DNA from: an uncultured Clostridia bacterium
GTDB taxonomy: Bacteria; Bacillota; Clostridia; TANB77; CAG-508
Reading direction: 5' to 3'
Assembly: GCA_934133005.1 (NCBI GenBank)
Contig: CAKPAI010000003.1
Location: 149,259-213,258 of the forward strand
DNA length: 64,000 nt
Numbering within the stretch: position 1 is the first letter of the stretch; every line of letters starts with the position of its first letter. Both the position numbers and the translations under genes were made by a program. The notes under the pieces are model-generated. The model was not told where the DNA came from. It did not search any database and worked only from the letters and a program-made list of their open reading frames with translations. Of the stretch, positions 46,144-56,061 are shown in pieces.

Positions 46144-46171
46144 TTGACTTTTTTCTATGCTATGCTATAAT
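46144..46171 (+). promoter_or_regulatory. Promoter of the 92-residue gene
   Basis: TTGACT (46144-46149), 16-bp spacer, TATAAT (46166-46171), about 18 bases ahead of the AAGGATGG ribosome site. Confidence 0.65.
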
Positions 46172-46204
46172 ATTCTTAAAATATAACTAAGGATGGATTT
46201 ATTT

Positions 46205-46480
46205 ATGGATGAAAATTTAGCTAATGATAACCTTGAAAATCAAGATTTAACTAAAGAAATTTCTTCTAATCCAGAATTTAATTTAGAAGAAACAAAAAAA
46301 ACAGAGCAATTTATAGCTACGACAAATCCTGAAGAACCAACAGTAAATTGTTTAGCTCTTACAGTTCAAAAAGACTATAAACTTTCTATTGCAAAAAATG
46401 TATTTTTTAAATCAATTAGAAGTACTTTTAAAATTGCATTTTCTGTATTTGCATTAAATTTATTAAAATTATTCTTATAA
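46205..46480 (+). CDS. Hypothetical small protein with a hydrophobic C-terminus
   Basis: About 91 residues from the ATG at 46205, with AAGGATGG eight bases upstream. Acidic N-terminal half (Asn/Glu/Asp-rich), then a basic stretch and a hydrophobic C-terminal end ('IAFSVFALNLLKLFL') that could be a tail anchor. Single-gene unit with good promoter and terminator. No family recognised. Confidence 0.6.
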   Translation: MDENLANDNLENQDLTKEISSNPEFNLEETKKTEQFIATTNPEEPTVNCLALTVQKDYKLSIAKNVFFKSIRSTFKIAFSVFALNLLKLFL

Positions 46481-46525
46481 AAAATTAGCCAGATCCTAAC
46501 ATTATAGTTCTAGCTAATTTTTTAT
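46481..46525. terminator. Terminator between converging genes
   Basis: Stem aaaattagc/gctaatttt (46481-46489 with 46513-46521) followed by T. It directly follows the plus-strand stop and abuts the end of the converging minus-strand gene. Confidence 0.75.
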
Positions 46526-47520
46526 TTATCTTCCAACTTTCTTCTTTTAAAAAAATTTGCAATTTTACTAAAAGCTCTATGAATTGCATTTTTATATAGT
46601 ACTGGTAAACTATTTCTTGATGTCTTTCTACTTATTTCTACATATTCCTTTAAAAGCTTACTTTCTGTTCTATTTTTAAAATCTATAAATTTATTATTTC
46701 TTTCATCTTCACCTAAAATTTTTCCTATAAATTCCTCATACTTTTCTAACTTTTCAACTTGCTCGTCTACATCTTTAGTTGAAGTAAAGTATTTTACAAC
46801 TTTATTAAAATACACCGAATAAATAAGCTCTTGTGTTTCAAAATATAAATCTACTATTTTTTCTTCATTATTTTCTTCTAATATATCATCAAACTTTTTT
46901 AGTATTTTTTCTGTCTGCTCTTCATACGTGTTATATAATTTTTCTATAAATTCTTCGTCAGATTTAATGGCACTACTAATTGCTTCATTCTCACCAACAA
47001 AATACATTACTTGGTAAACAAGACTTGTTAAATACTTGTAATATGTAGGACTATTTGTATAAATTGAGATATTTCCTACATTTATTCTTTGTAATTCATT
47101 TCCTAAGGCTTTAGCAGTTATATATTGAACAATTGCTTCATTTATCCCTAAAGCTAGAATTTTATAATCTTCAAATCTACATAACCCAATTTTTTTTGCT
47201 TTATTTCCAAGCTTGCTAAAATTTTGAATATAATGTATCATTTCATGCATAAAATAATCATCAACTTGCTTTTCTCTTGATATATATATTGAATTATTTT
47301 TATAATAATAAAATACACCATTAAATTGAGTTGAAATTTCAGCATAGTATAAGTCACAGTTATAAATACGCATATATATTTCATTATATAGCTCACTTAA
47401 CTGCTCACAATTTTTACATAGCTTTTCTGCTATACTCTTTGCTATCTCGTTTTTCTTATCTATTTTCACTTTTTCTTCTGGAAAAATTCCAATCTGCTCT
47501 AGCTTTTTTTCAAAGTTCAT
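46522..47520 (-). CDS. Predicted HExxH metallopeptidase-like protein
   Basis: About 332 residues. One zinc-peptidase motif, 'YFMHEMIHYIQN' (HExxH), lies near residue 90 and a possible Glu ligand in 'ALGINEAIVQYITAKALG' near 125. The rest is helical with a basic end. No signal peptide, so cytoplasmic. The start at 47518-47520 has AGAGGAGA upstream. The family is not one I can name. It lies just after holA. Confidence 0.6.
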   Translation of the reverse strand: MNFEKKLEQIGIFPEEKVKIDKKNEIAKSIAEKLCKNCEQLSELYNEIYMRIYNCDLYYAEISTQFNGVFYYYKNNSIYISREKQVDDYFMHEMIHYIQNFSKLGNKAKKIGLCRFEDYKILALGINEAIVQYITAKALGNELQRINVGNISIYTNSPTYYKYLTSLVYQVMYFVGENEAISSAIKSDEEFIEKLYNTYEEQTEKILKKFDDILEENNEEKIVDLYFETQELIYSVYFNKVVKYFTSTKDVDEQVEKLEKYEEFIGKILGEDERNNKFIDFKNRTESKLLKEYVEISRKTSRNSLPVLYKNAIHRAFSKIANFFKRRKLEDK

Positions 47521-47538
47521 TAGTTCTCCTCTTATCAT

Positions 47539-48579
47539 TTATGAACAATATCTACAAAGTATTGATTCTAATCCAACATTTATATCCATCATTCCATTTT
47601 TTACTTTATAATCTAAGTCAATAAATTCTTTTAAAAGTTTTTTTAGTTCCGCTTCTTTAAAATATCCTGATTGCATGCGATATTTACCTGCTAAAAAGGT
47701 CTGATTAGCCTTCAAGTTTAAACTTTCTGCTAAGTTTAATTTTTCATTTACTGCAATTTTAGTTATATATAATTTCTTGAAATGATTATACAAAGTTATA
47801 AAAATTTTCTGTATAGGTTCCTTTGCATATATTAAATTTTTTAATACTTTTAGTGATTCTTCTATATTCTTTTTTCCTAAATTATCTGTTAAATCAAATA
47901 TTATACTTTCAAACTGCTTTATTCCTAAAAGATCAATTGTTTCTTTTGTAATTGTTCCGTTCTCGCCAACATATTCAATTTGTTTTCTAATTTCATTTAT
48001 TAGATCTGCAAGGGATGTTCCACACGATTCAATAAAATAGCTTATGGTTTGGCCATCAATATTCACCTTATAAGCATTACAAATAGCCTTTATCCTTTTA
48101 GCAAGTTCTGCTGGCTTTTGTTTTTCAAAATTACATACAATTCCTAACTCATCAATTGCTTTATATAATGCATTTTTATCTGCATCTTGCTCTACAAAAA
48201 GAAGTATTACTCCATCCTGTATTGTACTTATATTTTCTTTTATATAATCTGCAAGTTTTTTTTCAAATTTATTTTCATCTTTTTTTGGCGTTTCTTCTAC
48301 TTTTTTATTTTTTCTTGTAGATTTTTGAAATAAACCAGTGTCTTTTGCAATAATTAATTTAGTTGGATAACCAAAGGCTGGAGTTTCAATATCAGAAATG
48401 ATTTCTTGAATATTATTTGAATCTATTTGTATATAGTTAATTCCATTTATCATTTCACCAAATATTTTTTTTATCTTTTTTACACAGTTATCTAATAAAA
48501 AACGTTCCTCACCATATAATAAATATATATTTTCTAGTTTGCCTTGTTTTAAACTGTTTTCTAAAGAACTGATCTCCAC
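47539..48579 (-). CDS. holA: DNA polymerase III delta subunit
   Basis: 346 residues. Clamp-loader subunit that opens the sliding clamp. N-terminal 'IYLLYGEERFLLDNCVKKIK' is the degenerate Walker region of the family. 'FGYPTKLIIAKDTGLF', 'CGTSLADLINEIRKQIEYVG' and 'LYAKEPIQKIFITLYNHF'-type segments follow in the usual order. GTG start with GGAGG upstream. It forms a close unit with the glycosidase gene upstream (13-bp gap). Confidence 0.9.
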   Translation of the reverse strand: MEISSLENSLKQGKLENIYLLYGEERFLLDNCVKKIKKIFGEMINGINYIQIDSNNIQEIISDIETPAFGYPTKLIIAKDTGLFQKSTRKNKKVEETPKKDENKFEKKLADYIKENISTIQDGVILLFVEQDADKNALYKAIDELGIVCNFEKQKPAELAKRIKAICNAYKVNIDGQTISYFIESCGTSLADLINEIRKQIEYVGENGTITKETIDLLGIKQFESIIFDLTDNLGKKNIEESLKVLKNLIYAKEPIQKIFITLYNHFKKLYITKIAVNEKLNLAESLNLKANQTFLAGKYRMQSGYFKEAELKKLLKEFIDLDYKVKNGMMDINVGLESILCRYCS

Positions 48580-48592
48580 CTTTTGCCTCCTC

Positions 48593-50605
48593 TTATTTAT
48601 TTGATATTATTCTTAGCACTTCTGCCACACTCCAAGCTTGTGCAAATGCTCCTTTTGCTTCATAAGGAAATCTTGAATCATATATTTCACTTATTGTACC
48701 AATACTTGCATTTATTTTCATTTCCTTTTCAAATGTGTCTTGCGTTCTTTCTATAAGTTCTTTTATCTCTTTTTCTGTTTCATCTTTTTCCTTTTTGTCA
48801 ATCTTTGCATAATTCTTTAAGGCATCATAGTAAAGTCCAAGTAACCATACCCAAGTTATTCCTTGATGATAACTTGAATCTCTTTGTGAAGGTCCACCTT
48901 CATACATATCTACATATCCTTCTTCGTCTTGTGCTAAAGTTTTTAAACCATAATCATTAAGCAATTTATTTTTTACAACATTTAATATGTCTTTTGCAAT
49001 TTTTTTATCTTCTACTATTGGATGAGATACTGAAAGTGCAAATAATTGGTTTGGTCTTACTTTTCCATCACCTAATACATCATATAGACATTTCTTTTCA
49101 TCATTATAAAATTTAGTTATAAAAGATGCTCTTGTAGTTTCTGCCATAGTTAGATACTGTCTACATTTTTCCTTATTTCCAAATCTTTCAGCAAGTCTTG
49201 CCATTATTTTTAGTGCATTAAACCATAGTGCATTTAGCTCAACTGTTTTTCCATTTCGTGGTGTTACAGCTTTTCCATCAGCTTTGGCATCCATCCAAGT
49301 TATTTGTGTATTTTCATTTCCAGCAGACAATAGTCCATCATCATCTAGATAAATATTATTTCCATCTAAGTTGGTTCCTTTTATATATGCATCCATAATT
49401 TTTTCAAGTGCCGGATACATTTTTTCCTCTACAAAACTAAAATCATTCGTATATTTTAAATATTTGTATACTTGTTCTATTAATAGCAAAGCACTGTCTG
49501 CGCTATTATATAAAGGTCTGTTGTCACCTTCTGCATAACCATTTGGAACAATACCAAATTTTAAATCTCTAATATTAGTTAATAATACTTCTCTTGCAAT
49601 ATCATATCTTTTTGTAATTAGTAATAATCCCTCAAAAGATATTAGTGAATCTCTTCCCCAATCTAAAAACCATGGATATCCTGCAATTATGGTATGCAAG
49701 CCAAAGGCAGGTCTATTTACTACAAAATTATCAGCTGCCATAATTAAGTTTTTAATTGTATCTACATTTCTATCATTTATGTTTCTACTTTGAATAAGCT
49801 CTGTATCATATATAAGCTCACTTAGTCTTATTACTTCATTATTTACAGCATTTATTCCATCAATTTCTTCAATATTTTCTTCTAGTGAGCATACAAAAGT
49901 AACAACTTTTTCTTCATTAGGCTCAATTCTTATATTATATACACCTGGCACATAGTGATTTTCTTCTGCGTCAAATCCACGTTCTTTTTCTATTGGATAA
50001 TACATATTCCAAAACATGTCATCAGAATGTTTTAAATATTTTCCTTCTGAACAATACATGTAAATTGGAGTATTTACATTTCCATCTAAAACTACTTCTA
50101 GCTTATTTCCAGTATGGGTTTGCTTTGCAATAAAATGATGATTGCTATTTAAACTATGAAAATCTCTAAAATTAACAATTGGCGCTAACGTAAAAATAGA
50201 TTCTTTATCATGATTCTGAATTCTATATAAAATTACAACTGTATTTTTTCCATATTCCATACTTATAAATTTTTTTACATTTATGTTTTCAACTCTGTAT
50301 GAATAAATAGGAATGTACTCTTTCTTAAATTCAGTTAGATATTTATATCCTTCTGTTATTTCACCATTTGCGATATTAGTAAATAAATTATATTTTTTTC
50401 CGTCCGTTTCAATAGACTCATCTAACTTTGAAAGTATCAGCTGTCTTCTAGCTGGTGGATTTAATGGTGCTACAAGCAATCCATGGTATCTTCTAGTGTT
50501 ACAACCAAGTTCACTTTGCGAGCAATATCCACCTAATCCATTTGTTATTATCCAATCTCTTTTTAAACTCTTTTTTACGCTTTCATTTAAATCACTATAT
50601 CTCAT
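48593..50605 (-). CDS. Amylo-alpha-1,6-glucosidase / glycogen debranching-type enzyme
   Basis: 670 residues. An N-terminal beta domain ('WIITNGLGGYCSQSELGCNTRRYHGLLVAP', conserved in the family, here described in parts) precedes an (alpha/alpha)6-barrel of the GH133 type. The barrel contains 'GYPWFLDWGRDSLISFEGL' and 'AWSVAEVLRI', and the acidic residues of these segments are the likely catalytic positions. No signal peptide, so it acts on cytoplasmic glycogen branches. No glycogen synthase genes lie in the window. Confidence 0.9.
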   Translation of the reverse strand: MRYSDLNESVKKSLKRDWIITNGLGGYCSQSELGCNTRRYHGLLVAPLNPPARRQLILSKLDESIETDGKKYNLFTNIANGEITEGYKYLTEFKKEYIPIYSYRVENINVKKFISMEYGKNTVVILYRIQNHDKESIFTLAPIVNFRDFHSLNSNHHFIAKQTHTGNKLEVVLDGNVNTPIYMYCSEGKYLKHSDDMFWNMYYPIEKERGFDAEENHYVPGVYNIRIEPNEEKVVTFVCSLEENIEEIDGINAVNNEVIRLSELIYDTELIQSRNINDRNVDTIKNLIMAADNFVVNRPAFGLHTIIAGYPWFLDWGRDSLISFEGLLLITKRYDIAREVLLTNIRDLKFGIVPNGYAEGDNRPLYNSADSALLLIEQVYKYLKYTNDFSFVEEKMYPALEKIMDAYIKGTNLDGNNIYLDDDGLLSAGNENTQITWMDAKADGKAVTPRNGKTVELNALWFNALKIMARLAERFGNKEKCRQYLTMAETTRASFITKFYNDEKKCLYDVLGDGKVRPNQLFALSVSHPIVEDKKIAKDILNVVKNKLLNDYGLKTLAQDEEGYVDMYEGGPSQRDSSYHQGITWVWLLGLYYDALKNYAKIDKKEKDETEKEIKELIERTQDTFEKEMKINASIGTISEIYDSRFPYEAKGAFAQAWSVAEVLRIISNK

Positions 50606-50622
50606 TCTTTAGTTTCCTCTTT

Positions 50623-52179
50623 TTACTTTTTTTCTTTAGAATTTAATTTAAAGTTAACATTCTTTATCTCAAATTCTCCATTATTTGTACTATTATTATT
50701 TACATTCTCCTTGTTTTCAGGAGATTTTTTCTTTATTTCTTTTTGCTTTTTGGGCTTTCCACTACTTTGAATAGATTCTATTCTATCATTGTACTTTTCA
50801 AAGAACTTACTAGATGACTTTTTGTTCTTTGTCTTTTTAATTTTTTGTGGCTTATTCTTCTTAATTTTCTTTTTAGTATCTTTTAATTTATTTTCTAGCA
50901 TTATATATCTAGTATCATTTTGCATATCCTTAAATTTTAGATCTTCGCAAATAAGTTCCATTATGCTAGTTGCAACCACATCAGAATTGTGTCTTATTCT
51001 GCCATTTTCAATTGTTGATAAGTTTCTTTGAATTAGTTTTATACCTTCATCTTTAACTTTTCCAACATCTTGCTCAATTAATTCACTGCCCTCTTTATTA
51101 TATTTTCTAATATATTCTGGTACAATTTCTCCAGTATCGTAAATACAATAGTCAAATATTCCTTTTCCTACATGGTCAATAATTGCTTTTATATGGTCAT
51201 ATAATGTGTAATTATCTGTTTGGCCATATTCTGTCATTATATTTCCTACATATATTTTGAAACATTTTGTTTCTCTTATTGCTTTTGCAACACCTGGTAT
51301 TAAAAGATTAGGAATTACATTTGTATATAAACTTCCTGGTCCTATTATAATACTATCAGCTTCTTTTATTGCTTCTATGACACCTGGTGCAACTCTTGTA
51401 TTTGTTGGCGATATATATACTCTTGATATTTTACTTATTTTATTTGAAATTTCACTTTTAATTTTTTCTTTGCTATCTATTACAGTTCCATCATCTAATT
51501 CTACACATATTTTTACTCTGTCTAAAGTAGCTGGTAACACTTTTCCTGTGATATTTAGTATATCACTACTTTTTAATACAGCTTTTGAAAGATCCCCTTC
51601 ATTTTTTTTCATCGTAGATAAGTATACATCTCCAAAGCAAACCTTTTCATCAGCAGTTTTGCTCATTTCTGCATTTAGAAGTTTTCTCATTTCTTCTTCA
51701 TTATTTGCAAGTGCAATTAGACTTCCCTCAATATCTTCATATTCTTTTACACCCATATCATTTTTGGCACCATAATCAGATACTGTAACTATTGCAGTAA
51801 TGTTATCTGTATAATTTTTAAGACCTCTTAGCACTGTATTTAATCCGCTTCCGCCACCAATTACAACAACTTTAGGACCTTGATTATAAACTTTCTTATT
51901 AAAAATAAGTGAATTTACTTTTTGTTCATCTGTTCTTGTATCAGTATCTTCTACAAGTATTTCTAAAGTTCTTCTATGTATTTGTATTATTCCAACAATA
52001 GCAAATAAAAATCCTATTACGAATGTTCCAATTATTATTGCTAAATTTTTAAATTCTAATTCGTTTGTTACTAAAACTTTTGCCATTCCATAGCAAACAA
52101 GCACAATTCCTATAAGTATTAGTAATATCCATCTTTTTATTTTAGTCTTTTGTTTGAACCATGAAAAAAATCCATTCAT
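50623..52179 (-). CDS. yvcK: YvcK/CofD-like gluconeogenesis factor with membrane anchor
   Basis: 518 residues, longer than the usual 320. Two N-terminal hydrophobic segments (about 17-35 and 43-66) anchor it. The core YvcK fold starts at 'VVVIGGGSGLNTVLRGLKNY' and includes 'ITAIVTVSDYGAKN' and 'IIIGPGSLYTNVIPNLLIPGV'. A Lys/Asn-rich C-terminal tail of about 90 residues is added. YvcK binds UDP-sugars and supports cell-wall synthesis on gluconeogenic carbon. murB directly upstream (3-bp gap) fits a wall role. The anchored form occurs in some Clostridia. Confidence 0.88.
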   Translation of the reverse strand: MNGFFSWFKQKTKIKRWILLILIGIVLVCYGMAKVLVTNELEFKNLAIIIGTFVIGFLFAIVGIIQIHRRTLEILVEDTDTRTDEQKVNSLIFNKKVYNQGPKVVVIGGGSGLNTVLRGLKNYTDNITAIVTVSDYGAKNDMGVKEYEDIEGSLIALANNEEEMRKLLNAEMSKTADEKVCFGDVYLSTMKKNEGDLSKAVLKSSDILNITGKVLPATLDRVKICVELDDGTVIDSKEKIKSEISNKISKISRVYISPTNTRVAPGVIEAIKEADSIIIGPGSLYTNVIPNLLIPGVAKAIRETKCFKIYVGNIMTEYGQTDNYTLYDHIKAIIDHVGKGIFDYCIYDTGEIVPEYIRKYNKEGSELIEQDVGKVKDEGIKLIQRNLSTIENGRIRHNSDVVATSIMELICEDLKFKDMQNDTRYIMLENKLKDTKKKIKKNKPQKIKKTKNKKSSSKFFEKYNDRIESIQSSGKPKKQKEIKKKSPENKENVNNNSTNNGEFEIKNVNFKLNSKEKK

Positions 52180-52181
52180 TA

Positions 52182-53111
52182 TTATTCTCCTAACACTTCT
52201 ACTTCAAGTTCTATTTCTTTTCTAAATTTTTCATATACAGTTTTCTTTATGATATCACATAACTCTAGTACGTCTTTTGCAGTAGCGCCACCTAAATTTA
52301 CAACAAAACCTGCATGTTTTTCTGATATTGCAGCCCCGCCAATCTTATAACCTTTTAGTCCACATTCATCAATAAGCTTTGCTGTAATAAAATCGCTTCC
52401 TCTTTTAAATGTACTTCCTGCACTTGGTTTATCTATTGGTTGCTTTTCTTTTCTTTGCATTAAGTTATCATTCATTTTATTTTGAATCTCTTCTTTGCTA
52501 CCTTTAGTAAATTTTAATACTGCACTTAATATTGCTTTATTTCCATCTGAAAAGATACTTTTTCTATATGAAAACTGTTGCTCACTATTTTTTAATTCTT
52601 TTACTTCCAAGTCATCTAAATCTATGTACTTAGTTGATTTAACTATATCCTGCATTTGTCCACCATAGGCTCCAGCATTCATCCTTATTGCTCCACCTAT
52701 AGTTCCTGGAATTCCACTTGCAAATTCAAAGCCAGTAAGTTCTTTTTCTTGAAGAATTCTTGCAAGTTTTGCATTTAACATTCCTGAGCTTACTTCAATT
52801 TCTGTATCACTTATCATTTTATAACTTTCATCACAAATTCTAATTACTAGACCTCTAATTCCATTATCTTTTACTAAAATATTAGTTCCATTTCCAAGAA
52901 TTGTTATAGGAATATTTTTTTCTTTTACAATTTTTAAGATTTTAGATATATTTTCTATACTTTTTAACTTAGCATACACATCTGCTGGCCCACCTATTTT
53001 TATTGAAGTATGCTTACTCATTGGCTCATCTATAAAAATATCATCTTTACAAATATATTTTTCTGATTCCTTAGCTAAATTCTTCTTTTCTAAATCGTTC
53101 AAAAAATTCAC
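52182..53111 (-). CDS. murB: UDP-N-acetylenolpyruvoylglucosamine reductase
   Basis: 309 residues. FAD enzyme that makes UDP-MurNAc. The FAD-binding domain has 'TSIKIGGPADVYAKL' and 'ITILGNGTNILV'. 'GFEFASGIPGTIGGAIRMNAGAYG' follows, and the catalytic Ser is in 'PSAGSTFKRG' near residue 230. The C-terminal Glu lies in the last segment. Type II MurB as in other Firmicutes. Close-packed with yvcK. Confidence 0.95.
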   Translation of the reverse strand: MNFLNDLEKKNLAKESEKYICKDDIFIDEPMSKHTSIKIGGPADVYAKLKSIENISKILKIVKEKNIPITILGNGTNILVKDNGIRGLVIRICDESYKMISDTEIEVSSGMLNAKLARILQEKELTGFEFASGIPGTIGGAIRMNAGAYGGQMQDIVKSTKYIDLDDLEVKELKNSEQQFSYRKSIFSDGNKAILSAVLKFTKGSKEEIQNKMNDNLMQRKEKQPIDKPSAGSTFKRGSDFITAKLIDECGLKGYKIGGAAISEKHAGFVVNLGGATAKDVLELCDIIKKTVYEKFRKEIELEVEVLGE

Positions 53112-53214
53112 CTCTATATTAAATTTTCTTATACAGATTCCGGGTTTATTTTATCATTTATATTATGATTTTACAAGCTACTATTAGACTTTTTATTAAG
53201 ATTTTTCTTTACTT

Positions 53215-53254
53215 GTATAAAAATATGCTAAACCTAAATATTTAAGTTTAGCAT
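53215..53254 (-). terminator. Terminator after the symporter gene
   Basis: Stem atgctaaac/gtttagcat (53225-53233 with 53246-53254), followed by T-rich sequence on the minus strand. Confidence 0.75.
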
Positions 53255-53298
53255 TATATATTTTCTATTATTTATTCGTTTATCATTTTTTCTTTTTA

Positions 53299-54540
53299 TT
53301 ATTCTTTTTTGTCCATCCAATCTTTACCATCAACAATTCTTGCTGTTAACATTGACGTTGCAGTATCTCCTACAACATTTAATACCGTTGCGGGTGCGTC
53401 AATTATTGTTGCAATCATTGTAAGTATTGGAAGTGCAGCTACAGGGTATCCCATAAGTGATAATATCATCATTTCTGATATTGTTCCTCCTCCAATTGGA
53501 ACTGCTGTTATTAGTAAGTTTGCTACCAAAGCAACTAATATTATTTGTATCAAGCTTGGATTTGTTGCAAATAAGCATACTAAAAACATTATTTTAAATA
53601 CCGAACCTATTGCAGAACCATCTTTATGAAATGAAGTTCCAAGTGGTATTACAGTATTTGCTATATCATCTGATACACCTATTTTTTTTGCAGTTTGCAT
53701 ATTAACTGGAATAGATGCTCCTGATGAACATGTGGCTAAAGCTGTTACAGTAGTTGGAATTACATTTTTCCAAAATGCTACAACACCTTTCTTGCCTCCA
53801 GCAATAAATGCATATATCGTATAAAATACAAAGTAATACAATACTGCTACAACTAAATATATAACAAATGTTTTTGCATAGCCAATTGCGATTGAACTTC
53901 CAAAAGTTCCAACCAAAGCTGCAAAATAACATCCTAATCCTATTGGTGCATAGTAGTTTATTATATGTATAAACTTTAATATTATTTCATAAGCAGAATT
54001 TAGGAAATTTTCTACAGGTTCTGCTTTCTCTCCTGCCATTCTCATAGCAAATCCAAATAATATTGAAAATACCACTAACGCAATTATATTATTTTTAGAT
54101 AGAAGTCCTGTAAAATCTGTAACAGTTATTGCTTGAACAGTTCTTTCTAATATAGTTACTTCTTCTGAAGTTTCTTCTTCCTCTGTTTCAGAATCCAGTG
54201 AAGCCTTTATTTGTTCACCATTTTCTGTATCTACTAATTTTACAACATTTGTAGCAAATACGCCTACTAATGCCGCAATAATTGTAGTTATTGCAAATAG
54301 TGCAATAATGGTTACCAGAATTTTTCCTAATCTCTTAGGCTGTTTTATTCTGCTAATTGATGTTGTTATACTCAAAAATACTAATGGGACAATTGTAACG
54401 AATAATAAATTTAAGAAAATATCCCCAAAAGGGCTTAAGACAGCTGCTTTTTCTCCAAATGCTATTCCAACGATAGCGCCAATTATTATCGCAGCTAAAA
54501 GTATAATAACTGACTTGTAAGTTTTAAAAAAGTTTTTCAT
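53299..54540 (-). CDS. Dicarboxylate/amino acid:cation symporter
   Basis: 413 residues of the DAACS (GltP/SstT-type) family. Eight or so membrane segments are visible. Re-entrant loop HP1 contains 'TCSSGASIPVN' (the Ser-rich motif) near residue 270. TM7 has 'NTVIPLGTSFHKDGSAIG' and HP2 'IGGGTISEMMI'. A charged, Glu-rich insert (about 117-130) lies in an external loop. The substrate (glutamate, aspartate, serine or C4 acid) is not decided by these motifs. Confidence 0.88.
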   Translation of the reverse strand: MKNFFKTYKSVIILLAAIIIGAIVGIAFGEKAAVLSPFGDIFLNLLFVTIVPLVFLSITTSISRIKQPKRLGKILVTIIALFAITTIIAALVGVFATNVVKLVDTENGEQIKASLDSETEEEETSEEVTILERTVQAITVTDFTGLLSKNNIIALVVFSILFGFAMRMAGEKAEPVENFLNSAYEIILKFIHIINYYAPIGLGCYFAALVGTFGSSIAIGYAKTFVIYLVVAVLYYFVFYTIYAFIAGGKKGVVAFWKNVIPTTVTALATCSSGASIPVNMQTAKKIGVSDDIANTVIPLGTSFHKDGSAIGSVFKIMFLVCLFATNPSLIQIILVALVANLLITAVPIGGGTISEMMILSLMGYPVAALPILTMIATIIDAPATVLNVVGDTATSMLTARIVDGKDWMDKKE

Positions 54541-54693
54541 AATACTTTCTCCTTATAAAAAAGAAGCGTTATTGAGAAATATAGTTATATCACTCTCATT
54601 CGTAAAAAATTATAACATAGTATACTTCATTTGGCAATATCTACCTAGTAAATTATACTATAATTTATAATATGATACAAAAATCCAAAGCGT

Positions 54694-54724
54694 TAAAAAA
54701 AGAATTTGCCTAAACAAATTCTTT
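54694..54724 (-). terminator. Terminator of the DGR2 template RNA
   Basis: Stem aagaatttg/caaattctt (54700-54708 with 54715-54723), followed on the minus strand by a T run. It lies 148 bp after the template repeat and ends the DGR2 transcription unit. Confidence 0.8.
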
Positions 54725-54871
54725 CCATACTAATACTTCGTTCGTTTCCTACCAGAGTTTTACTAGTATTATATTTATTTTTACCACAAATAGGAAGGAA
54801 TAAACCTCTTTAATATCTAATAACTTTATTGGCAAAAATCCGTAAATTTTATACATCGAAAATGATATTAG

Positions 54872-54988
54872 AGTGGCTCGAAACCCATAATTGCTATTGC
54901 TATTCCCTGCATTATTGTCAAAGCGGTTACCGGCTGGATTGTTATTGTTGTTGTAGTTCCCACCGCGCAACACGACTGGCTCACCCGT
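54872..54988 (-). repeat. DGR2 template repeat (TR)
   Basis: 117 bp, same orientation as the RT, avd and targets, starting 34 bp after the RT stop. On the minus strand it would read 'VLRGGNYNNNNNPAGNRF' and 'DNNAGNSNSNYGFRATL', packed with AAY Asn codons. It aligns without gaps to 56820-56936. I counted 15 mismatches over 54873-54988 and every one is at plus-strand T, A in the coding sense. The GC-rich end shared with the target (minus strand TGGGTTTCGAGCCAC) is the likely initiation-of-mutagenic-homing site. A pseudo-frame runs through it but has no ribosome site. Confidence 0.95.
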
Positions 54989-55022
54989 TAGGTACAGAGC
55001 ATATGATTTATCCCTGATATTA

Positions 55023-56061
55023 TTATATAATATCCTCTTTTTTTAAATCCTCATCTAAAGTCAAATATCTTCTTTTTAGATTATATGTATTTGCTATATA
55101 AAAGTATCCTAAATGTCCAGTTAAATATATCCTTGCTTCTTTAGATGAAATCTCTCCTCTTTTTATTTTGTTATTTAACATTCTTATCTTCTTTTTAAAT
55201 CTCTTTTTTCCTTTGCTTCTTACTTTTATTCTATCTTCATTTATTTTATATCCACAAAAATTTACACCTTGTTTAGATTTAAATATATTAGTTTTATCAT
55301 TTAACTCTAATTCTAAATTTTGCTTCAAAAAGATTTGTATTTTTTCTAAGATTTCTTTTGCTTCTTCTTTTGTTTTTGTAAGTATTACTGTATCATCCAT
55401 ATATCTGTAATAGTATTTAATTTTAAGCTTTCTTACAGCATATTGGTCTACTTCATTTAAATATATATTTGCAAAGGTTTGGGAAGTATAATTTCCTATC
55501 TCTATCCCTTTTTGTCTTTTTTGCACTGTTAGAATTTGTTTTATAAGCCATAATAGTTTCTTATCTTTAATCCTTTTTTTCAAAATATTATATAATATTT
55601 TTTTATCAATACTATTAAAATATTTTCGTACATCCATTTTTAATATATAATATTCTCTATATGACTTTTTCATTTTTCTCATACCAGCTTGCAAATCTAA
55701 AGTTGCATTGTGCATTCCGTCTTCCACCAATACAAGCATATGTAGTTTTAATAAAACTTGGAACATAATACGGAGTTAAAAAATTATCCACAATCCATCT
55801 ATGCACTACTCTATCTATGTAAGCTGCCTTTTCTATCATTCTCTCTTTAGGTTCTCTTACTTTAAACATAGTATATTTTCCATGCACATATGTTCCGTTT
55901 TTTAATTTTTCATATAAATATCTTATATATTCTTCTTCTTTTAAAGAAAATAATATTACTTCTCTTCTTAATCCTTTTCCCTTTTTTGATTTTAAATGAG
56001 CTTTCATTAAATTTTCGTATGTTAAATTTTTATCATACGCATTTCTTATCCATTTTGCCAT
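55023..56061 (-). CDS. DGR2 reverse transcriptase, apparent 1-nt frameshift
   Basis: The N-terminal part (56061 to about 55720) and the C-terminal part lie in two overlapping frames. They join without loss if one base (g at 55719, plus strand) is removed, giving 'TTYACIGGR' then 'GMHNATLDL'. This aligns with 'TTFACIVNRGTHASADQ' of RT1. The polymerase box is 'YYYRYMDDTVIL', and the DGR-type motif is 'IGNYTSQTFANIYLNEVD'. About 345 residues when joined, similar to RT1. Either the frameshift is a sequence error or DGR2 has recently lost activity. The start overlaps the SSB-like gene by 29 bp. Confidence 0.9.

Noticed and set aside
54749..54973. Open frame of 74 codons running through the DGR2 template repeat
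   Set aside because: It has no ribosome site. Its content is the Asn-rich translation of the template, and the A-only relation to the target explains the sequence better than a gene.
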